Shown one piece after another: positions 38,479 to 48,355 of a stretch of DNA of 64,000 nt (position 1 is its first letter; every line of letters starts with the position of its first letter). The notes under the pieces are model-generated. The model searched no databases. It saw only the letters and a list, made by a program, of their open reading frames with translations, and was not told the DNA's origin. The position numbers and the translations under genes are program-made. Source of the stretch: Rhodanobacter sp. T12-5 (GTDB lineage: Bacteria > Pseudomonadota > Gammaproteobacteria > Xanthomonadales > Rhodanobacteraceae). The stretch lies in the NCBI RefSeq assembly GCF_008329435.1, contig NZ_NPKN01000004.1, positions 1-64,000 on the forward strand. The letters are read 5' to 3'.

Positions 38479-40125
38479 ATGAGTCAGAAGATCAGTCCCC
38501 TCGCCGGCAAGCCGGCACCGAAATCGATCCTGGTCGACATCCCGAAACTGCTGGCGGCGTATGCCGACCTGAAGCCCGATCCGTCGGTGGCGGCGCAGCG
38601 CGTGGCGTTCGGCACGTCGGGCCATCGCGGCAGCTCGTTCGAGCGCAGCTTCAACGAGTGGCACATCCTGGCGATCAGCCAGGCGATCTGCGAATACCGC
38701 AAGTCCAAGGGCATCGACGGTCCGCTGTTCATCGGTGCGGATACACACGCGCTGTCGCAGCCGGCGTTCGAGAGCGCGCTGGAAGTGCTGGCCGCGAACG
38801 GCGTGCAGGCAATGATCTCCAGCGGCGGTGAGTTCACCCCGACCCCGGCGATCTCGCACGCCATCCTGGTCCACAACCGTGGCCGCAAGAGCGGTCTTGC
38901 CGACGGTATCGTGATCACGCCGTCGCACAACCCGCCGGACAACGGCGGCTTCAAGTACAACACCCCCAACGGCGGCCCGGCCGATACCGACATCACCGGC
39001 TGGGTGCAGCAGCGAGCGAATGCGCTGATCGAAGGCGGCCTGAAAGAGATGAAACGCGTGCCGTATGCGCAGGCGCGCAAGGCCGCGACCACGCACGAGC
39101 ACGACTACCTCAACACCTATGTCGCCGACCTCGCCAACATCGTCGACTTCGATGCGATCCGCAGCGCTGGCGTGCACATGGGCGTCGATCCGCTGGGTGG
39201 CGCCGGCGTGCACTACTGGGCGCCGATCGCCGAACGCTACAAGCTCGACCTTACGGTGGTCAGCGCGGAAGTCGATCCGCAATTCGCGTTCATGAGCGTG
39301 GACTGGGACGGCAAGATCCGCATGGACCCATCCTCGTCGTACGCGATGCAACGGTTGATCGGCCTGAAGGAGCAGTACGACGTGGCGTTCGCCTGCGACA
39401 CCGACCATGACCGCCATGGCGTGGTCACCCGCTCCAGCGGTTTGATGGAACCGAACCATTACCTGTCGGTGCTGGTCGACTACCTGTACCGGCATCGGCC
39501 GCAATGGAGCACGAACGCGGCGGTCGGCAAGACCGTCGTCACCACCGCGTTGATCGACCGCGTGGTGCATCGTCTCGGACGCAAGCTGTATGAAGTGCCG
39601 GTCGGCTTCAAGTGGTTCTCCGAAGGCCTCTTCGATGGTTCGCTCGGCTTCGGCTGCGAGGAGAGCGCCGGCGCGTCGCTGCTGCGCCTGGACGGTTCGG
39701 TGTGGACCACCGACAAGGACGGGCTGGTGCCGGCGCTGCTCTCGGCCGAGATCACCGCGCGCGAAGGCAAGGACCCGGGCGAACTGTTCGCGCAGCTGAC
39801 CAATGAACTCGGCAAGCCGTTCGCCAACCGGGTCGAAGCGGCCGCGACGCCGGCACAAAAAGCGAAACTCGCGAAACTCTCGCCCGACCAGTTGCAGAGC
39901 CAGCAGCTCGCCGGCGAGAAGATCGAACAGGTGCTGGACAAGGCGCCGGGCAACGGCGCCGCGATCGGCGGCATCAAGGCCATCGCCGCCAGCGGCTGGT
40001 TCGCCGCCCGCCCGTCCGGCACCGAGGCGATCTACAAGATCTACGCCGAAAGCTTCAAGAGCGAAGACCACCTGCAGAGCTTGCTGAAAGAAGCCCAGAG
40101 CATCGTCGACGCCGCCCTCGCGTAG
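38479..40125 (+). CDS. pgm: Phosphoglucomutase (alpha-D-glucose phosphate-specific)
   Basis: Interconverts glucose-1-P and glucose-6-P, linking glycogen/UDP-glucose with central metabolism. 548 aa of the E. coli Pgm type: [17 protein letters not shown], the phosphoserine loop [16 protein letters not shown], metal-binding [19 protein letters not shown] and the phosphate-binding [17 protein letters not shown]. The sugar specificity differs from AlgC above, so the two are not redundant in name. The TAG stop (40123-40125) is provided by the first bases of a family-B repeat. Confidence 0.96.
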   Translation: MSQKISPLAGKPAPKSILVDIPKLLAAYADLKPDPSVAAQRVAFGTSGHRGSSFERSFNEWHILAISQAICEYRKSKGIDGPLFIGADTHALSQPAFESALEVLAANGVQAMISSGGEFTPTPAISHAILVHNRGRKSGLADGIVITPSHNPPDNGGFKYNTPNGGPADTDITGWVQQRANALIEGGLKEMKRVPYAQARKAATTHEHDYLNTYVADLANIVDFDAIRSAGVHMGVDPLGGAGVHYWAPIAERYKLDLTVVSAEVDPQFAFMSVDWDGKIRMDPSSSYAMQRLIGLKEQYDVAFACDTDHDRHGVVTRSSGLMEPNHYLSVLVDYLYRHRPQWSTNAAVGKTVVTTALIDRVVHRLGRKLYEVPVGFKWFSEGLFDGSLGFGCEESAGASLLRLDGSVWTTDKDGLVPALLSAEITAREGKDPGELFAQLTNELGKPFANRVEAAATPAQKAKLAKLSPDQLQSQQLAGEKIEQVLDKAPGNGAAIGGIKAIAASGWFAARPSGTEAIYKIYAESFKSEDHLQSLLKEAQSIVDAALA

Positions 40126-40193
40126 GAGCCCGCTTGCGGGCGATGCTTTTCTGCAGAACAGGACAAGAGCATCGCCCGCGAGCGGACCCCTAC
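40122..40193. repeat. Palindromic intergenic repeat, family B (copy 2)
   Basis: Arms GTAGGAGCCCGCTTGCGGGC and GCCCGCGAGCGGACCCCTAC around a CGATGCTTTTCTGC...GGACAAGAGCATC core. Its second to fourth bases, TAG, are the stop codon of pgm. Confidence 0.88.
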
Positions 40194-40233
40194 ATGCACA
40201 CACAGACATCCAGTCATCACCGGGAGAAACCTC

Positions 40234-42285
40234 ATGTCCAGCGACCTCGACCAGCAATGCATCAACCTGCTCCGCTTCCTATCGGTGGACATGGTGCAGA
40301 AGGCGAACAGCGGCCATCCCGGCCTGCCGCTGGGCGCCGCAGCGATGGCGTATGCGTTGTGGACGCGGCACATGAAATACCACCCGGCCGATCCGCACTG
40401 GGTCGACCGCGACCGTTTCGTGCTGTCCGCCGGGCATGGTTCGGCACTGCTGTACAGCCTGCTGTTCGCCACCGGCTACGACGTCTCGCTGGATGACATC
40501 AAGCAGTTTCGCCAGTGGGGCAGCAAGACCCCAGGCCATCCCGAGTACGGCCACACGCCGGGCGTCGAAGTCACCACCGGGCCATTGGGTCAGGGGCTGG
40601 CGAATGCGGTCGGCATGGCCATCGGCGAGGCGCAGCTTGCAGCCAGCTACAACCGCGACGGTCACGCCATCATCGACCACCACACCTGGGCCATCGTCAG
40701 TGACGGCGACCTGATGGAAGGCATCGCCAGCGAGGCCGCCTCGCTGGCCGGCCACCTGAAACTGGGCAAGCTGATCTGCCTGTACGACGACAACTACGTG
40801 ACGCTGTCCGCCGGCACCGACATGACGTTTTCGGAGGATCGCGGCGCGCGTTTCGACGCCTATGGCTGGCAGACCATCCACGTCGACGACGGCAACGACG
40901 TGGACGCCATCCACGCCGCGCTCCGCGCCGCCCGCGAGGACACCAGCCGGCCGTCGCTGATCCTGGTGCGCACCCACATCGGCTACGGCTCGCCCGAGCA
41001 GGACAGCTACAAGGCGCACGGCTCGCCGCTGGGCGTCGAGGACGTGAAGAAGACCAAGCAGAAACTCGGCTGGCCGGTGGAACCGGACTTCCTCGTGCCC
41101 GAAGCGGCGCTGGCGCACCTGCGCGAAGCAAAGGACCGCGGCGCGAAAGCGCAGGACGAATGGAACGCCCGGATGGACGCCTATGCGAAGGCGTTCCCGG
41201 AACTGGCGAAAGAACTGCAGGCGCGCCTGCGCGGCGAGCTGCCCACCGCTTGGGACGCCGACATCCCGGTATTCCCCGCCGACGCCAAGGGCATGGCCAC
41301 CCGCGTCGCCGGCGGCAAGGTGATGAACGCCTTTGCACAGAAACTGCCCGCGCTGTGCGGCGGCTCGGCCGATCTCGACCCGTCCACGCACACCGCGCTG
41401 AAAGGCCTGGGCGACTTCAACCCGGCGATCGAACCGAAGGACGAGGACAAGCAGGGTTCCGACGGCGGCGGCTGGAGCCGTGCCGGCCGCAACTTCCACT
41501 ACGGCGTGCGCGAACATGCGATGGCCGCGATCAGCAACGGCCTGGCCGCGCACGGCGGCTTCATCCCGTTCGACGCGACTTTCCTGATCTTCTCCGACTA
41601 CATGCGCCCGGCGATCCGTCTCGCCGCGTTGATGGGCATCCACGTCGTGCACGTGTTCACCCACGACAGCGTCGCCCTGGGCGAGGATGGCCCCACCCAC
41701 CAGCCGGTGGAACAACTGGCCAGCCTGCGCGCGATCCCCAACCTCACCGTGATCCGCCCCGCCGATGCGAACGAAACCGCGGTGGCGTGGAAGGTCGCGG
41801 TCGAGTCGACCAGACACCCGGTGCTGCTGGCGCTGACCCGACAGAACGTCCCCACACTCGACCGCAACCGCTACGCCGGCGCCGACGGCCTGCGCAAGGG
41901 CGCCTATGTATTGAGCGATGCGAAGGACGGCAAGCCGTCGCTGATCCTGATCGCCACCGGCTCCGAAGTCGGGCTGATCCTCGAAGCCGCCGACAAGCTG
42001 CAAGCCGACGGCATCGCCGTGCGCTGCGTGTCGATGCCGAGCTGGGAGCTGTTCGACGCGCAGCCGCAGAGCTACCGCGACCAGGTGCTGCCGGCCACGG
42101 TGACCGCGCGCCTGGCGGTGGAACTGGGCGCATCGCAAGGCTGGGACCGTTATGTCGGCGCCAAGGGCGACATGCTCGGCATCGACCACTTCGGCGCCTC
42201 GGCACCGGCCGAGGTGCTGCTGCGCGAGTTCGGCTTCACCGTGGACAACGTGGTGAAGCGGGCGAAGGCATTGCTGGGCGGTTGA
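40234..42285 (+). CDS. tkt: Transketolase
   Basis: Thiamine-diphosphate enzyme that moves two-carbon units between pentose and triose/tetrose phosphates. 683 aa: N-terminal [34 protein letters not shown], the ThDP motif around SDGDLMEG...DDN, then the pyrimidine domain with [18 protein letters not shown] and [20 protein letters not shown], and a C-terminal domain. All expected His and Glu residues are seen. It closes the zwf-tkt sugar-phosphate block, probably with its own promoter beyond the repeat. Confidence 0.97.
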   Translation: MSSDLDQQCINLLRFLSVDMVQKANSGHPGLPLGAAAMAYALWTRHMKYHPADPHWVDRDRFVLSAGHGSALLYSLLFATGYDVSLDDIKQFRQWGSKTPGHPEYGHTPGVEVTTGPLGQGLANAVGMAIGEAQLAASYNRDGHAIIDHHTWAIVSDGDLMEGIASEAASLAGHLKLGKLICLYDDNYVTLSAGTDMTFSEDRGARFDAYGWQTIHVDDGNDVDAIHAALRAAREDTSRPSLILVRTHIGYGSPEQDSYKAHGSPLGVEDVKKTKQKLGWPVEPDFLVPEAALAHLREAKDRGAKAQDEWNARMDAYAKAFPELAKELQARLRGELPTAWDADIPVFPADAKGMATRVAGGKVMNAFAQKLPALCGGSADLDPSTHTALKGLGDFNPAIEPKDEDKQGSDGGGWSRAGRNFHYGVREHAMAAISNGLAAHGGFIPFDATFLIFSDYMRPAIRLAALMGIHVVHVFTHDSVALGEDGPTHQPVEQLASLRAIPNLTVIRPADANETAVAWKVAVESTRHPVLLALTRQNVPTLDRNRYAGADGLRKGAYVLSDAKDGKPSLILIATGSEVGLILEAADKLQADGIAVRCVSMPSWELFDAQPQSYRDQVLPATVTARLAVELGASQGWDRYVGAKGDMLGIDHFGASAPAEVLLREFGFTVDNVVKRAKALLGG

Positions 42286-42293
42286 CGATCTGC

Positions 42294-42367
42294 CTGTGGG
42301 AGCGGCTTCAGCCGCGACGCTCCGGCTGCGCCGTTGAAAAGCGTCGCGGCTGAAGCCGCTCCCACAG
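42294..42367. repeat. Palindromic intergenic repeat, family A (copy 3)
   Basis: CTGTGGGAGCGGCTTCAGCC and its exact inverse GGCTGAAGCCGCTCCCACAG flank CGACGC...GCGTCG. It fills the gap between convergent tkt and the Bax-inhibitor family gene and may act as a two-way transcription barrier. Confidence 0.92.
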
Positions 42368-42375
42368 GACCACGC

Positions 42376-43131
42376 TCAGTTGCGCGACTGCAGCTTCGAC
42401 AGCAGCCGCAGCATTTCCAGGTACAGCCACACCAGCGTCACCACCAGCGCAAACGCGCCGTACCATTCCATGTACTTCGGTGCACCCTGCTGCACGCCCG
42501 TCTCGATCATGTCGAAATCGAGGATCAGGTTCAGCGCCGCGATCACCACCACCACCGCGCTGAACGCGATGCCGATGCCGCTGCTGCCGTTGATGAAGCC
42601 CATCGAGTGGCCGAAGAAGCCCATCGCGAAGTTCGCCAGGTAGAGCAGCATGATGCCGCCGGTGGCCGCGACGATGCCGAGCTTGAACTTCTCGGTGGCG
42701 CGGATCAGGCCACTGCGGTAGGCCAGCAGCAGCGCGGCCATGGTGCCGAAGGTCAGCCCCACCGCCTGCATCACGATGCCGGGATAGCGCAGCTCGAAGA
42801 TCGCCGACAGCGCGCCGATGAAGACGCCTTCCGCCAGCGCATACAGCGGCGCGGTGACCGGTGCCCAGGTCTTCTTGAACGCAGTGACCAGGCCGAGCAC
42901 GAGTCCGCCGATCGCGCCGCCGAGCACCAGCGGTGCCATTGCCGGGATGCTGGCCACACCGCCGAACTGGCTCCAGCTGTACATCGCGCCGACCAGGACC
43001 AGGATCAGCAGGAAGCCGGTCCGGTTGATCGTGCCGTTGATCGTCATGACCTGTTCGCCATGCGCGACGACCGAACCGCTGGCGGCGTCGAGGAAGGTGT
43101 TCTTGTTGAGTGCCGGGTTGCCGCTTTGCAT
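42376..43131 (-). CDS. Bax inhibitor-1/YccA family membrane protein
   Basis: 251 aa with about seven TM segments, including FLLILVLVGAMYSWSQFGG and an Asp-containing late helix (LILDFDMIETGVQQGAPKYMEWYGAF) typical of the BI-1/TMBIM fold. Bacterial members include YccA, which modulates FtsH, and a calcium-leak channel; the role here is unknown. ATG 43131 has GGGAG 8 nt upstream; the frame opens far upstream but is antisense to hemC there. It is divergent from hemC. Confidence 0.88.
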   Translation of the reverse strand: MQSGNPALNKNTFLDAASGSVVAHGEQVMTINGTINRTGFLLILVLVGAMYSWSQFGGVASIPAMAPLVLGGAIGGLVLGLVTAFKKTWAPVTAPLYALAEGVFIGALSAIFELRYPGIVMQAVGLTFGTMAALLLAYRSGLIRATEKFKLGIVAATGGIMLLYLANFAMGFFGHSMGFINGSSGIGIAFSAVVVVIAALNLILDFDMIETGVQQGAPKYMEWYGAFALVVTLVWLYLEMLRLLSKLQSRN

Positions 43132-43288
43132 GAGATGAACTCCCGTGAGATGCCGACCATCGTAGCCGCCACGGCGCGGGCTTGACAGTCGCCCTGCGCC
43201 GATACGCCACATGCCGCCGCGCGCACGGCTGCACCCGCGCGCGAAAACTACGCGACAATGGGACCTTGCCGAATCCCGCGGAGTTCCG

Positions 43289-44206
43289 ATGAACCCTTCC
43301 ACCCTGCGTATCGCCACCCGCAAGAGCGCGCTGGCACTGTGGCAGGCCGAGCACGTCGCCGCCCTGCTGCGCGCCGCACATCCGGGGCTGACGGTGGAAC
43401 TGGTGCCGATGAGCACGCGCGGCGACGAGATCCTCGACCAGCCGCTGGCCACCATCGGCGGCAAGGGGCTGTTCCTGAAGGAGCTGGAGGTGGCGATGCT
43501 GGAAGGCCGCGCCGATCTGGCCGTGCATTCGCTGAAGGATGTGCCGGCCGAGCTGGAGCCCGGATTCATGCTGCCGGCGATCCTGCCGCGCGCGGATGCG
43601 GCCGATGCGTTCGTCAGCAACGATCATGCGGACTTGGCCGCCCTGCCCGACGGCGCCCGCGTCGGCACCTCGTCATTGCGTCGGCAGGCGCAGCTGCGGG
43701 CACTGCGTCCGGATCTGGAACTGCTCGACCTGCGCGGCAATGTCGGCACCCGTCTCGGCAAACTCGACGCCGGCAACTACGACGCGATCGTGCTGGCCTG
43801 CGCCGGTCTCGAGCGCCTCGGCCTGGCATCGCGCATACGCTCACGGCTGGCGGCACCGGATTGGCTGCCGGCGCCGGGCCAGGCGGCCATCGCGATCGAA
43901 TCACGCACCGACGCAGCGGCCGTGGCGATCCTGCTGGCGGCGCTCGACGATCCCGACACGCGGCTCACGGTCAGCGCCGAGCGCGCCATGAACCAGGCAC
44001 TCGGCGGCAGCTGCACGGTGCCGGTCGGCGCCTGGTGCATGCGGAGCGAACATGGCCTGCACCTGCGCGGGCTGGTCGGCAACGCGGCCAGCGGCCAGCT
44101 GTTGCACGCCGAAGCCAGCGCACCCGTCGACCAGGCCATGGCGCTGGGCCACCGTGTCGCCGCGGCATTGCTGGAACAGGGTGCCGGCGACTTGCTCGGT
44201 TCCTGA
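43289..44206 (+). CDS. hemC: Hydroxymethylbilane synthase (porphobilinogen deaminase)
   Basis: Polymerises four porphobilinogens to hydroxymethylbilane in haem synthesis. 305 aa: [18 protein letters not shown], the loop [29 protein letters not shown] with the catalytic Asp region, [24 protein letters not shown] and the dipyrromethane-binding Cys in [12 protein letters not shown]. The ATG at 43289 follows GGAG. hemD, a frequent neighbour, is not next to it; a family-A repeat follows. Confidence 0.97.
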   Translation: MNPSTLRIATRKSALALWQAEHVAALLRAAHPGLTVELVPMSTRGDEILDQPLATIGGKGLFLKELEVAMLEGRADLAVHSLKDVPAELEPGFMLPAILPRADAADAFVSNDHADLAALPDGARVGTSSLRRQAQLRALRPDLELLDLRGNVGTRLGKLDAGNYDAIVLACAGLERLGLASRIRSRLAAPDWLPAPGQAAIAIESRTDAAAVAILLAALDDPDTRLTVSAERAMNQALGGSCTVPVGAWCMRSEHGLHLRGLVGNAASGQLLHAEASAPVDQAMALGHRVAAALLEQGAGDLLGS

Positions 44207-44230
44207 CGCGCGGTGCGGAATGCGACTTTT

Positions 44231-44311
44231 GTGGGAGCGGCTTCAGCCGCGACGACCCCTCTGCGCAAAAACAGGCAGAGCCAAAGGTATCGCGACTGAA
44301 GTCGCTCCCGC
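44231..44311. repeat. Palindromic intergenic repeat, family A (copy 4)
   Basis: GTGGGAGCGGCTTCAGCCGCGA pairs imperfectly with TCGCGACTGAAGTCGCTCCCGC, two changes in the right arm. Located between convergent hemC and the DUF481 gene. Confidence 0.85.
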
Positions 44312-44328
44312 AGCCAAGGACAGGCTGA

Positions 44329-45138
44329 CTAGAAGCTGTAAACCAGATTGGTCGTGGTCAACGTATCGGTCTTCTTGACGCCCGGCAGCACATCGCTGTT
44401 ATGGCGGACCTGGAAACCGACCTTCAGCGCCAGCTTCCTGGTCATGCTGACCGCCAGACCTGCATCGTTCTGCAGATAGGTATTCTTCGAGCCCGCTTCC
44501 ATCAGCAGCGTATCCTCGAACGCGGTATTGGCGGTGAGCTTGTACTTGTAGTTGATCAGGCCGCGGGCGACCAGCTCGCTCTCGGTCGGCTGTTGCTGCG
44601 GCACCAGCACGCCGCCGACGACCACGTCGACGTCGGCCGGGCGGTAGCGTTTGTAACCCGGACCGATTTCGAACGACAGCTCGTTGCGTTCGTCCTTCAA
44701 TGCGATGTAGCCGTAACCGAGCGAGACGATGCCCTGCCACAGGTTGGCGCCGAAGTCGTCGTGTTCGTAACGGGCCGCACCGACAATGTAGCTGCGCGGG
44801 TCCAGCTTGTAGCCGACCGAGGCACCGCCGTCATAACGGTTGGCGGTGGTATTGAACTGCTCGACGGTATTGCCGGCCGAGTCGACCACTTTCTGCTGGC
44901 TCTTCGAGCGCAGTGCGTCGACGAAGAAACTGTTCTTCCACTGCTCGTTTTCCTGGTTCAGGCCGAGCTTGGCATTGATGTTCTGCGAACGCGAGTTGCC
45001 GGTGGCCGAGGCAAAACCGAACTCGCCCGAACCGCTCCAGCCACCATGATTGCTGGCCGTGTCGGTGGTGTCCTGCGCCTGCGCGGCGAAGCTCGCAAAC
45101 GCCGCCAGCAGCAATCCGGCGATCAGGGTCTTTTTCAT
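44329..45138 (-). CDS. DUF481 family outer-membrane beta-barrel protein
   Basis: 269 aa. Signal peptide (about 1-22, FAAQA-QD). The mature chain alternates in beta-barrel style with aromatic strand ends (GEFGFASATGNSRSQNINAK, ANRYDGGASVGYKLDP, YEHDDFGANLWQGIVSLGYGY) and ends in a C-terminal Phe (TTTNLVYSF), the Bam recognition signal. This is the YdiY-like DUF481 salt-induced outer-membrane family; no ligand is known. ATG 45138 (TTG at 45147 is less likely). It is divergent from the WYL regulator. Confidence 0.85.
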   Translation of the reverse strand: MKKTLIAGLLLAAFASFAAQAQDTTDTASNHGGWSGSGEFGFASATGNSRSQNINAKLGLNQENEQWKNSFFVDALRSKSQQKVVDSAGNTVEQFNTTANRYDGGASVGYKLDPRSYIVGAARYEHDDFGANLWQGIVSLGYGYIALKDERNELSFEIGPGYKRYRPADVDVVVGGVLVPQQQPTESELVARGLINYKYKLTANTAFEDTLLMEAGSKNTYLQNDAGLAVSMTRKLALKVGFQVRHNSDVLPGVKKTDTLTTTNLVYSF

Positions 45139-45315
45139 CGGGGACAATCCATGATGTTAAGTAATAGTAAGTCGGCTACCTTAACGGGATGCGTTGAACT
45201 CGCAATGAACGGTGCTCACAAAACCGGCAGTCGGGGCGATGATGCACGGACGACTTGCGGCCCTCACAAGCCGCCGCCATGCTAAGCAACGCCCCCTGAC
45301 GATGCCGACGAAACC

Positions 45316-46287
45316 ATGGATCGCTACGAACGCATACTGACCCTGCACCGCCTGTTGAAGTCGGCGCACTACCCGGTTCCGCTCTCGCGCCTGCTCGCCG
45401 AACTGGAATGTTCGCGCGCCACCTTGTACCGCGACGTGGCTTTCCTGCGCGACGCGCTGGGCGCACCGATCGAAAGTGCCGGCATCGACCAGGCCGCCTT
45501 CCGCTACGAGGTGGGCGAGGGCGAGAAATTCGAACTGCCGGGGCTGTGGCTGACCTCCGACGAGCTGGCTGCGTTGCTGGCTCTGAACGAGCTGATCAGT
45601 CGCTCCGGTCCCGGCGTGCTCGCGGGTTCGCTGGCGCCGTTCAAGGCCCGCATCGAAGGCCTGCTGACGGACCAGGGCAGCGGCAAGGCGTTGCCGATCG
45701 AGCGCATCCGGGTGATCCCATGGGGTGAACGCAAACTCGACCAGCAGGTATTCCGCATCGTCGCCGGCGCGGTGCTGGAGCGCAAGCAGCTGCGGTTCCG
45801 CTATCGCGCCCGCACCACCAATGCAGACAGCCACCGCACCGTGTCGCCGCAGCGGCTGACCCATTACCGCGACAACTGGTACCTCGACGTGTGGGATCAC
45901 GACCGCGAGGCGCTGCGCAGTTTCGCGGTCGACCGTATCGCCGATGCACACGCCCTGGACGCCGAAGCCGTCAATGTCGGCGAGAGCGACCTCAACGACC
46001 TGCTCGCCTCCAGCTACGGCATCTTCGCCGGCAAGCCGAAGGCCTGGGCAACGATCCGCTTCTCGCCCCACGCCGCCCGCTGGGTCGCCGACGAACACTG
46101 GCATTCGCAGCAGAAGGGCGAGTGGCTGCCCGACGGCAAGTACGAACTGAAAGTGCCCTACTCCAACTCGAAGGAGTTGCTGATGGACGTGCTCAAGTAC
46201 GGCCCGGATGCGGAAGTCATCGCCCCGCTGTCGCTGCGCGAGGAGATGAAGATCCTGCTGCAGCTGGCACGGGACAGCTACCTCTGA
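45316..46287 (+). CDS. YafY-type transcriptional regulator with WYL domain
   Basis: 323 aa. N-terminal winged helix (RYERILTLHRLLKSAHYPVP; ATLYRDVAFLRDALG recognition helix), then a WYL sensor domain from about 140 (FRYRARTTNADSHRTVSPQRLTHYRDNWYLDVWD) and a WCX C-terminal region. WYL proteins sense ligands or single-stranded nucleic acid and regulate DNA-damage, defence and metabolic genes. Here the nearest targets by orientation are itself and the divergent DUF481 gene. Nothing nearby suggests a defence system. Confidence 0.88.
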   Translation: MDRYERILTLHRLLKSAHYPVPLSRLLAELECSRATLYRDVAFLRDALGAPIESAGIDQAAFRYEVGEGEKFELPGLWLTSDELAALLALNELISRSGPGVLAGSLAPFKARIEGLLTDQGSGKALPIERIRVIPWGERKLDQQVFRIVAGAVLERKQLRFRYRARTTNADSHRTVSPQRLTHYRDNWYLDVWDHDREALRSFAVDRIADAHALDAEAVNVGESDLNDLLASSYGIFAGKPKAWATIRFSPHAARWVADEHWHSQQKGEWLPDGKYELKVPYSNSKELLMDVLKYGPDAEVIAPLSLREEMKILLQLARDSYL

Positions 46288-46353
46288 GCCGGGATTCGGG
46301 ATTCGTCAGGGCATGGCCCACGGGATTGCTGGTGCTTTGCCCAATCCCGGCTC
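46286..46353. repeat. Inverted repeat between convergent genes
   Basis: GAGCCGGGATT (46286-46296) and its exact inverse AATCCCGGCTC (46343-46353), with a second GGGATT inside, exactly filling the gap between two convergent stops. No T-run follows. A stem-loop transcription barrier is possible. Confidence 0.6.
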
Positions 46354-48120
46354 TCACGGATGAAACGGCCAGAACACCGGGATCAGCCACATCGACAGCG
46401 CGCAGAAGATCAGGATCAGCGGTATGCCGACTTTCATGAAATCGGTGAAGCGATAGCCGCCGGCGTAATAGACCATGGTGTTGGTGGGGTAGCCCACCGG
46501 GGTGGCGAATGACGTGGCGGCGGCGAATGCCACCGCGACCACGAACGGACGCGGGTCCACGTGCATGGCGTGTGCGACCGAGGCGGCGATGCCGACCATG
46601 AGTACCACCGACGGGTTGTGGCCCATCAGTTCGGTGAGCAGGGCTGTCAGCAGGTACACCATCAGCAGCGCGGCCAGCGGACCGTGCGGGCCGACGAGGT
46701 CCAGGCCCAGGTGGACGAGGATCTGCGACAGGCCGCTTTTCTCGATCGCGATGCCCAGCGGAAGAATTGCGCCGAGCAGGATGATGATCTTCCAGTCGAT
46801 GCCTTCGTAAACGTCTTTACGGCCAAAGCAGCCGGTCATCGCCATCGCGATGGCGCCGGAGATCGCCGCAACCGGAATCGGCAACCAGTGCATGCCCGAG
46901 ACGATCACCACGGCAGCCATGATCGCCGCGGCATACCACGCCTTGCGCGAGGTGCGATGGGACTCCTCGCGTTCGCTCAGCACCACGAACGCCTCGTCGT
47001 TGCGCAGGTTGGACATGGCCTTCTCGTCGACCAGCACCAGCAGCACGTCGCCCACCGCCAGGCTGACATCGCTCAGTTTGTCGCGCAGCAGCTGGCCGCG
47101 GCGGTGGATCGCCAGCGCCACCGCGTCGTAACGCCAGTTGAGGCCGGTCTCCTCCAGCCGGCGGCCTTCCATCGGGCTGGCGGGCGCAATCATCAGCTCG
47201 ACCATCACGCGCGGGTGGCCGGCGCCCTGCACGTAACGGCTGTCCGGTGCATTGCGCAGGCCGGCGCGGCGCTGGAAATCCTCGATCTTCTCCCAGTCAC
47301 CGCGTATCAGCAGCACGTCGCCCACGGCGATTTCCTGGCTGCGCGGCGACCACATGCGCTTCTCGCCACGCAGCAGCTCCAGCGGGTAGATGCCGAAGCG
47401 CTCGCCCAGCCTGGCGTCGGCGATGCTGCTGCCGAGCAGCGAGGATTGTTCGGTCACTTCCAGTTCGGTCACGTACTTGCCGATGTCCTCCTGCTCGGGC
47501 GCCTGCGCATCCACCTGGCGCGGCAGCAGCCAGCGGCCGATCAGCATCAGGTAGACGATGCCGACCACGGCCAGCACGACACCCATACGGGTGAACTCGA
47601 ACACGCCGAAGGCCGGCATGCCGTGCTTCTGCGCCAGGCTGTCCGCCAGCAGGTTGGAAGACGTGCCGATCAGCGTGCACACGCCGCCCATCTGTGCGGC
47701 ATAGGCCATCGGCATCAGCACGCGCGCCGGCGAGGTGCGCGTGCGCTGGCACACGCGCAGCGCCAGCGGCAGGAAGGTGGCGACCAACGCGATGTTCTTG
47801 ATGAAGGCGCCCAGCGGCGCGATCGCCAGCATCAGCGCCAGGGTCAGCACCCACGGTCGCTTGATCCGCATCAACTGCCGGGTCAACGGTTCGAGTGCGC
47901 CGGAGCGTTCGATGCCAAGGCTCAGCGCGAACATCGCCGCCACCGTCACCGTGGCTTCGTTGCTGAAGCCGCTCAGCGCCTCGACCGGGCTGACGATGCC
48001 AAGGATCACCAGCGCCGCCAGCACCAGCAGCGCGACCAGGTCGATGCGCAGCTTCTCGCTGGCGAACAGGCCCATTGCCGCGACGATCACCGCCACCGTG
48101 GCCCACGCCTGCCAACTCAT
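46354..48120 (-). CDS. SLC13/DASS-family permease with two TrkA-C domains
   Basis: 588 aa. An N-terminal half with about five TM spans, including FSNEATVTVAAMFALSLGIE and MGGVCTLIGTSSNL (SNT signature), a cytoplasmic insert of about 200 residues holding two RCK_C/TrkA-C units (IAVGDVLLIRGDWEKI; LAVGDVLLVLVDEKAM), and a C-terminal half with the second signature GHNPSVVLMVGIAASVAHAM and SFATPVGYPTNTMVY. It probably takes up anions such as dicarboxylates or sulphate with Na+; the substrate is not clear. ATG 48120 is used rather than the TTG at 48126. Confidence 0.88.
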   Translation of the reverse strand: MSWQAWATVAVIVAAMGLFASEKLRIDLVALLVLAALVILGIVSPVEALSGFSNEATVTVAAMFALSLGIERSGALEPLTRQLMRIKRPWVLTLALMLAIAPLGAFIKNIALVATFLPLALRVCQRTRTSPARVLMPMAYAAQMGGVCTLIGTSSNLLADSLAQKHGMPAFGVFEFTRMGVVLAVVGIVYLMLIGRWLLPRQVDAQAPEQEDIGKYVTELEVTEQSSLLGSSIADARLGERFGIYPLELLRGEKRMWSPRSQEIAVGDVLLIRGDWEKIEDFQRRAGLRNAPDSRYVQGAGHPRVMVELMIAPASPMEGRRLEETGLNWRYDAVALAIHRRGQLLRDKLSDVSLAVGDVLLVLVDEKAMSNLRNDEAFVVLSEREESHRTSRKAWYAAAIMAAVVIVSGMHWLPIPVAAISGAIAMAMTGCFGRKDVYEGIDWKIIILLGAILPLGIAIEKSGLSQILVHLGLDLVGPHGPLAALLMVYLLTALLTELMGHNPSVVLMVGIAASVAHAMHVDPRPFVVAVAFAAATSFATPVGYPTNTMVYYAGGYRFTDFMKVGIPLILIFCALSMWLIPVFWPFHP

Positions 48121-48220
48121 CCGCAAGCTCCGCGGGAGATCGGCGCAAGTGGCACGCAGCGAGGCAGCGGGTCGATCGAAGGCATCCGTGGCTCCAGGTT
48201 TGTGTCGGTAGAGTGGGAGC

Positions 48221-48249
48221 TTGGTTTCTGCAGTCGAGGCTCCTAGGCT
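48221..48249 (+). promoter_or_regulatory. Probable promoter of the patatin gene
   Basis: TTGGTT at 48221-48226, a 17-bp spacer, TAGGCT at 48244-48249. It would give a leader of roughly 100 nt before the ATG at 48356. Confidence 0.4.
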
Positions 48250-48355
48250 TCATCCTAACCGGCCGCCGCCTCCCGGGGCGACGTCCGGCACGGCTCGCGC
48301 GGCGCGCACCGCTGCGATGAGCGGCAACGCAGGCACTTGTGATCGAAGGTTCACC

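Noticed and set aside
45316-46287. WYL regulator as marker of a defence island
   Set aside because: Neighbours (hemC, DUF481, SLC13 permease) are ordinary chromosomal genes with no nuclease, toxin or CRISPR component.
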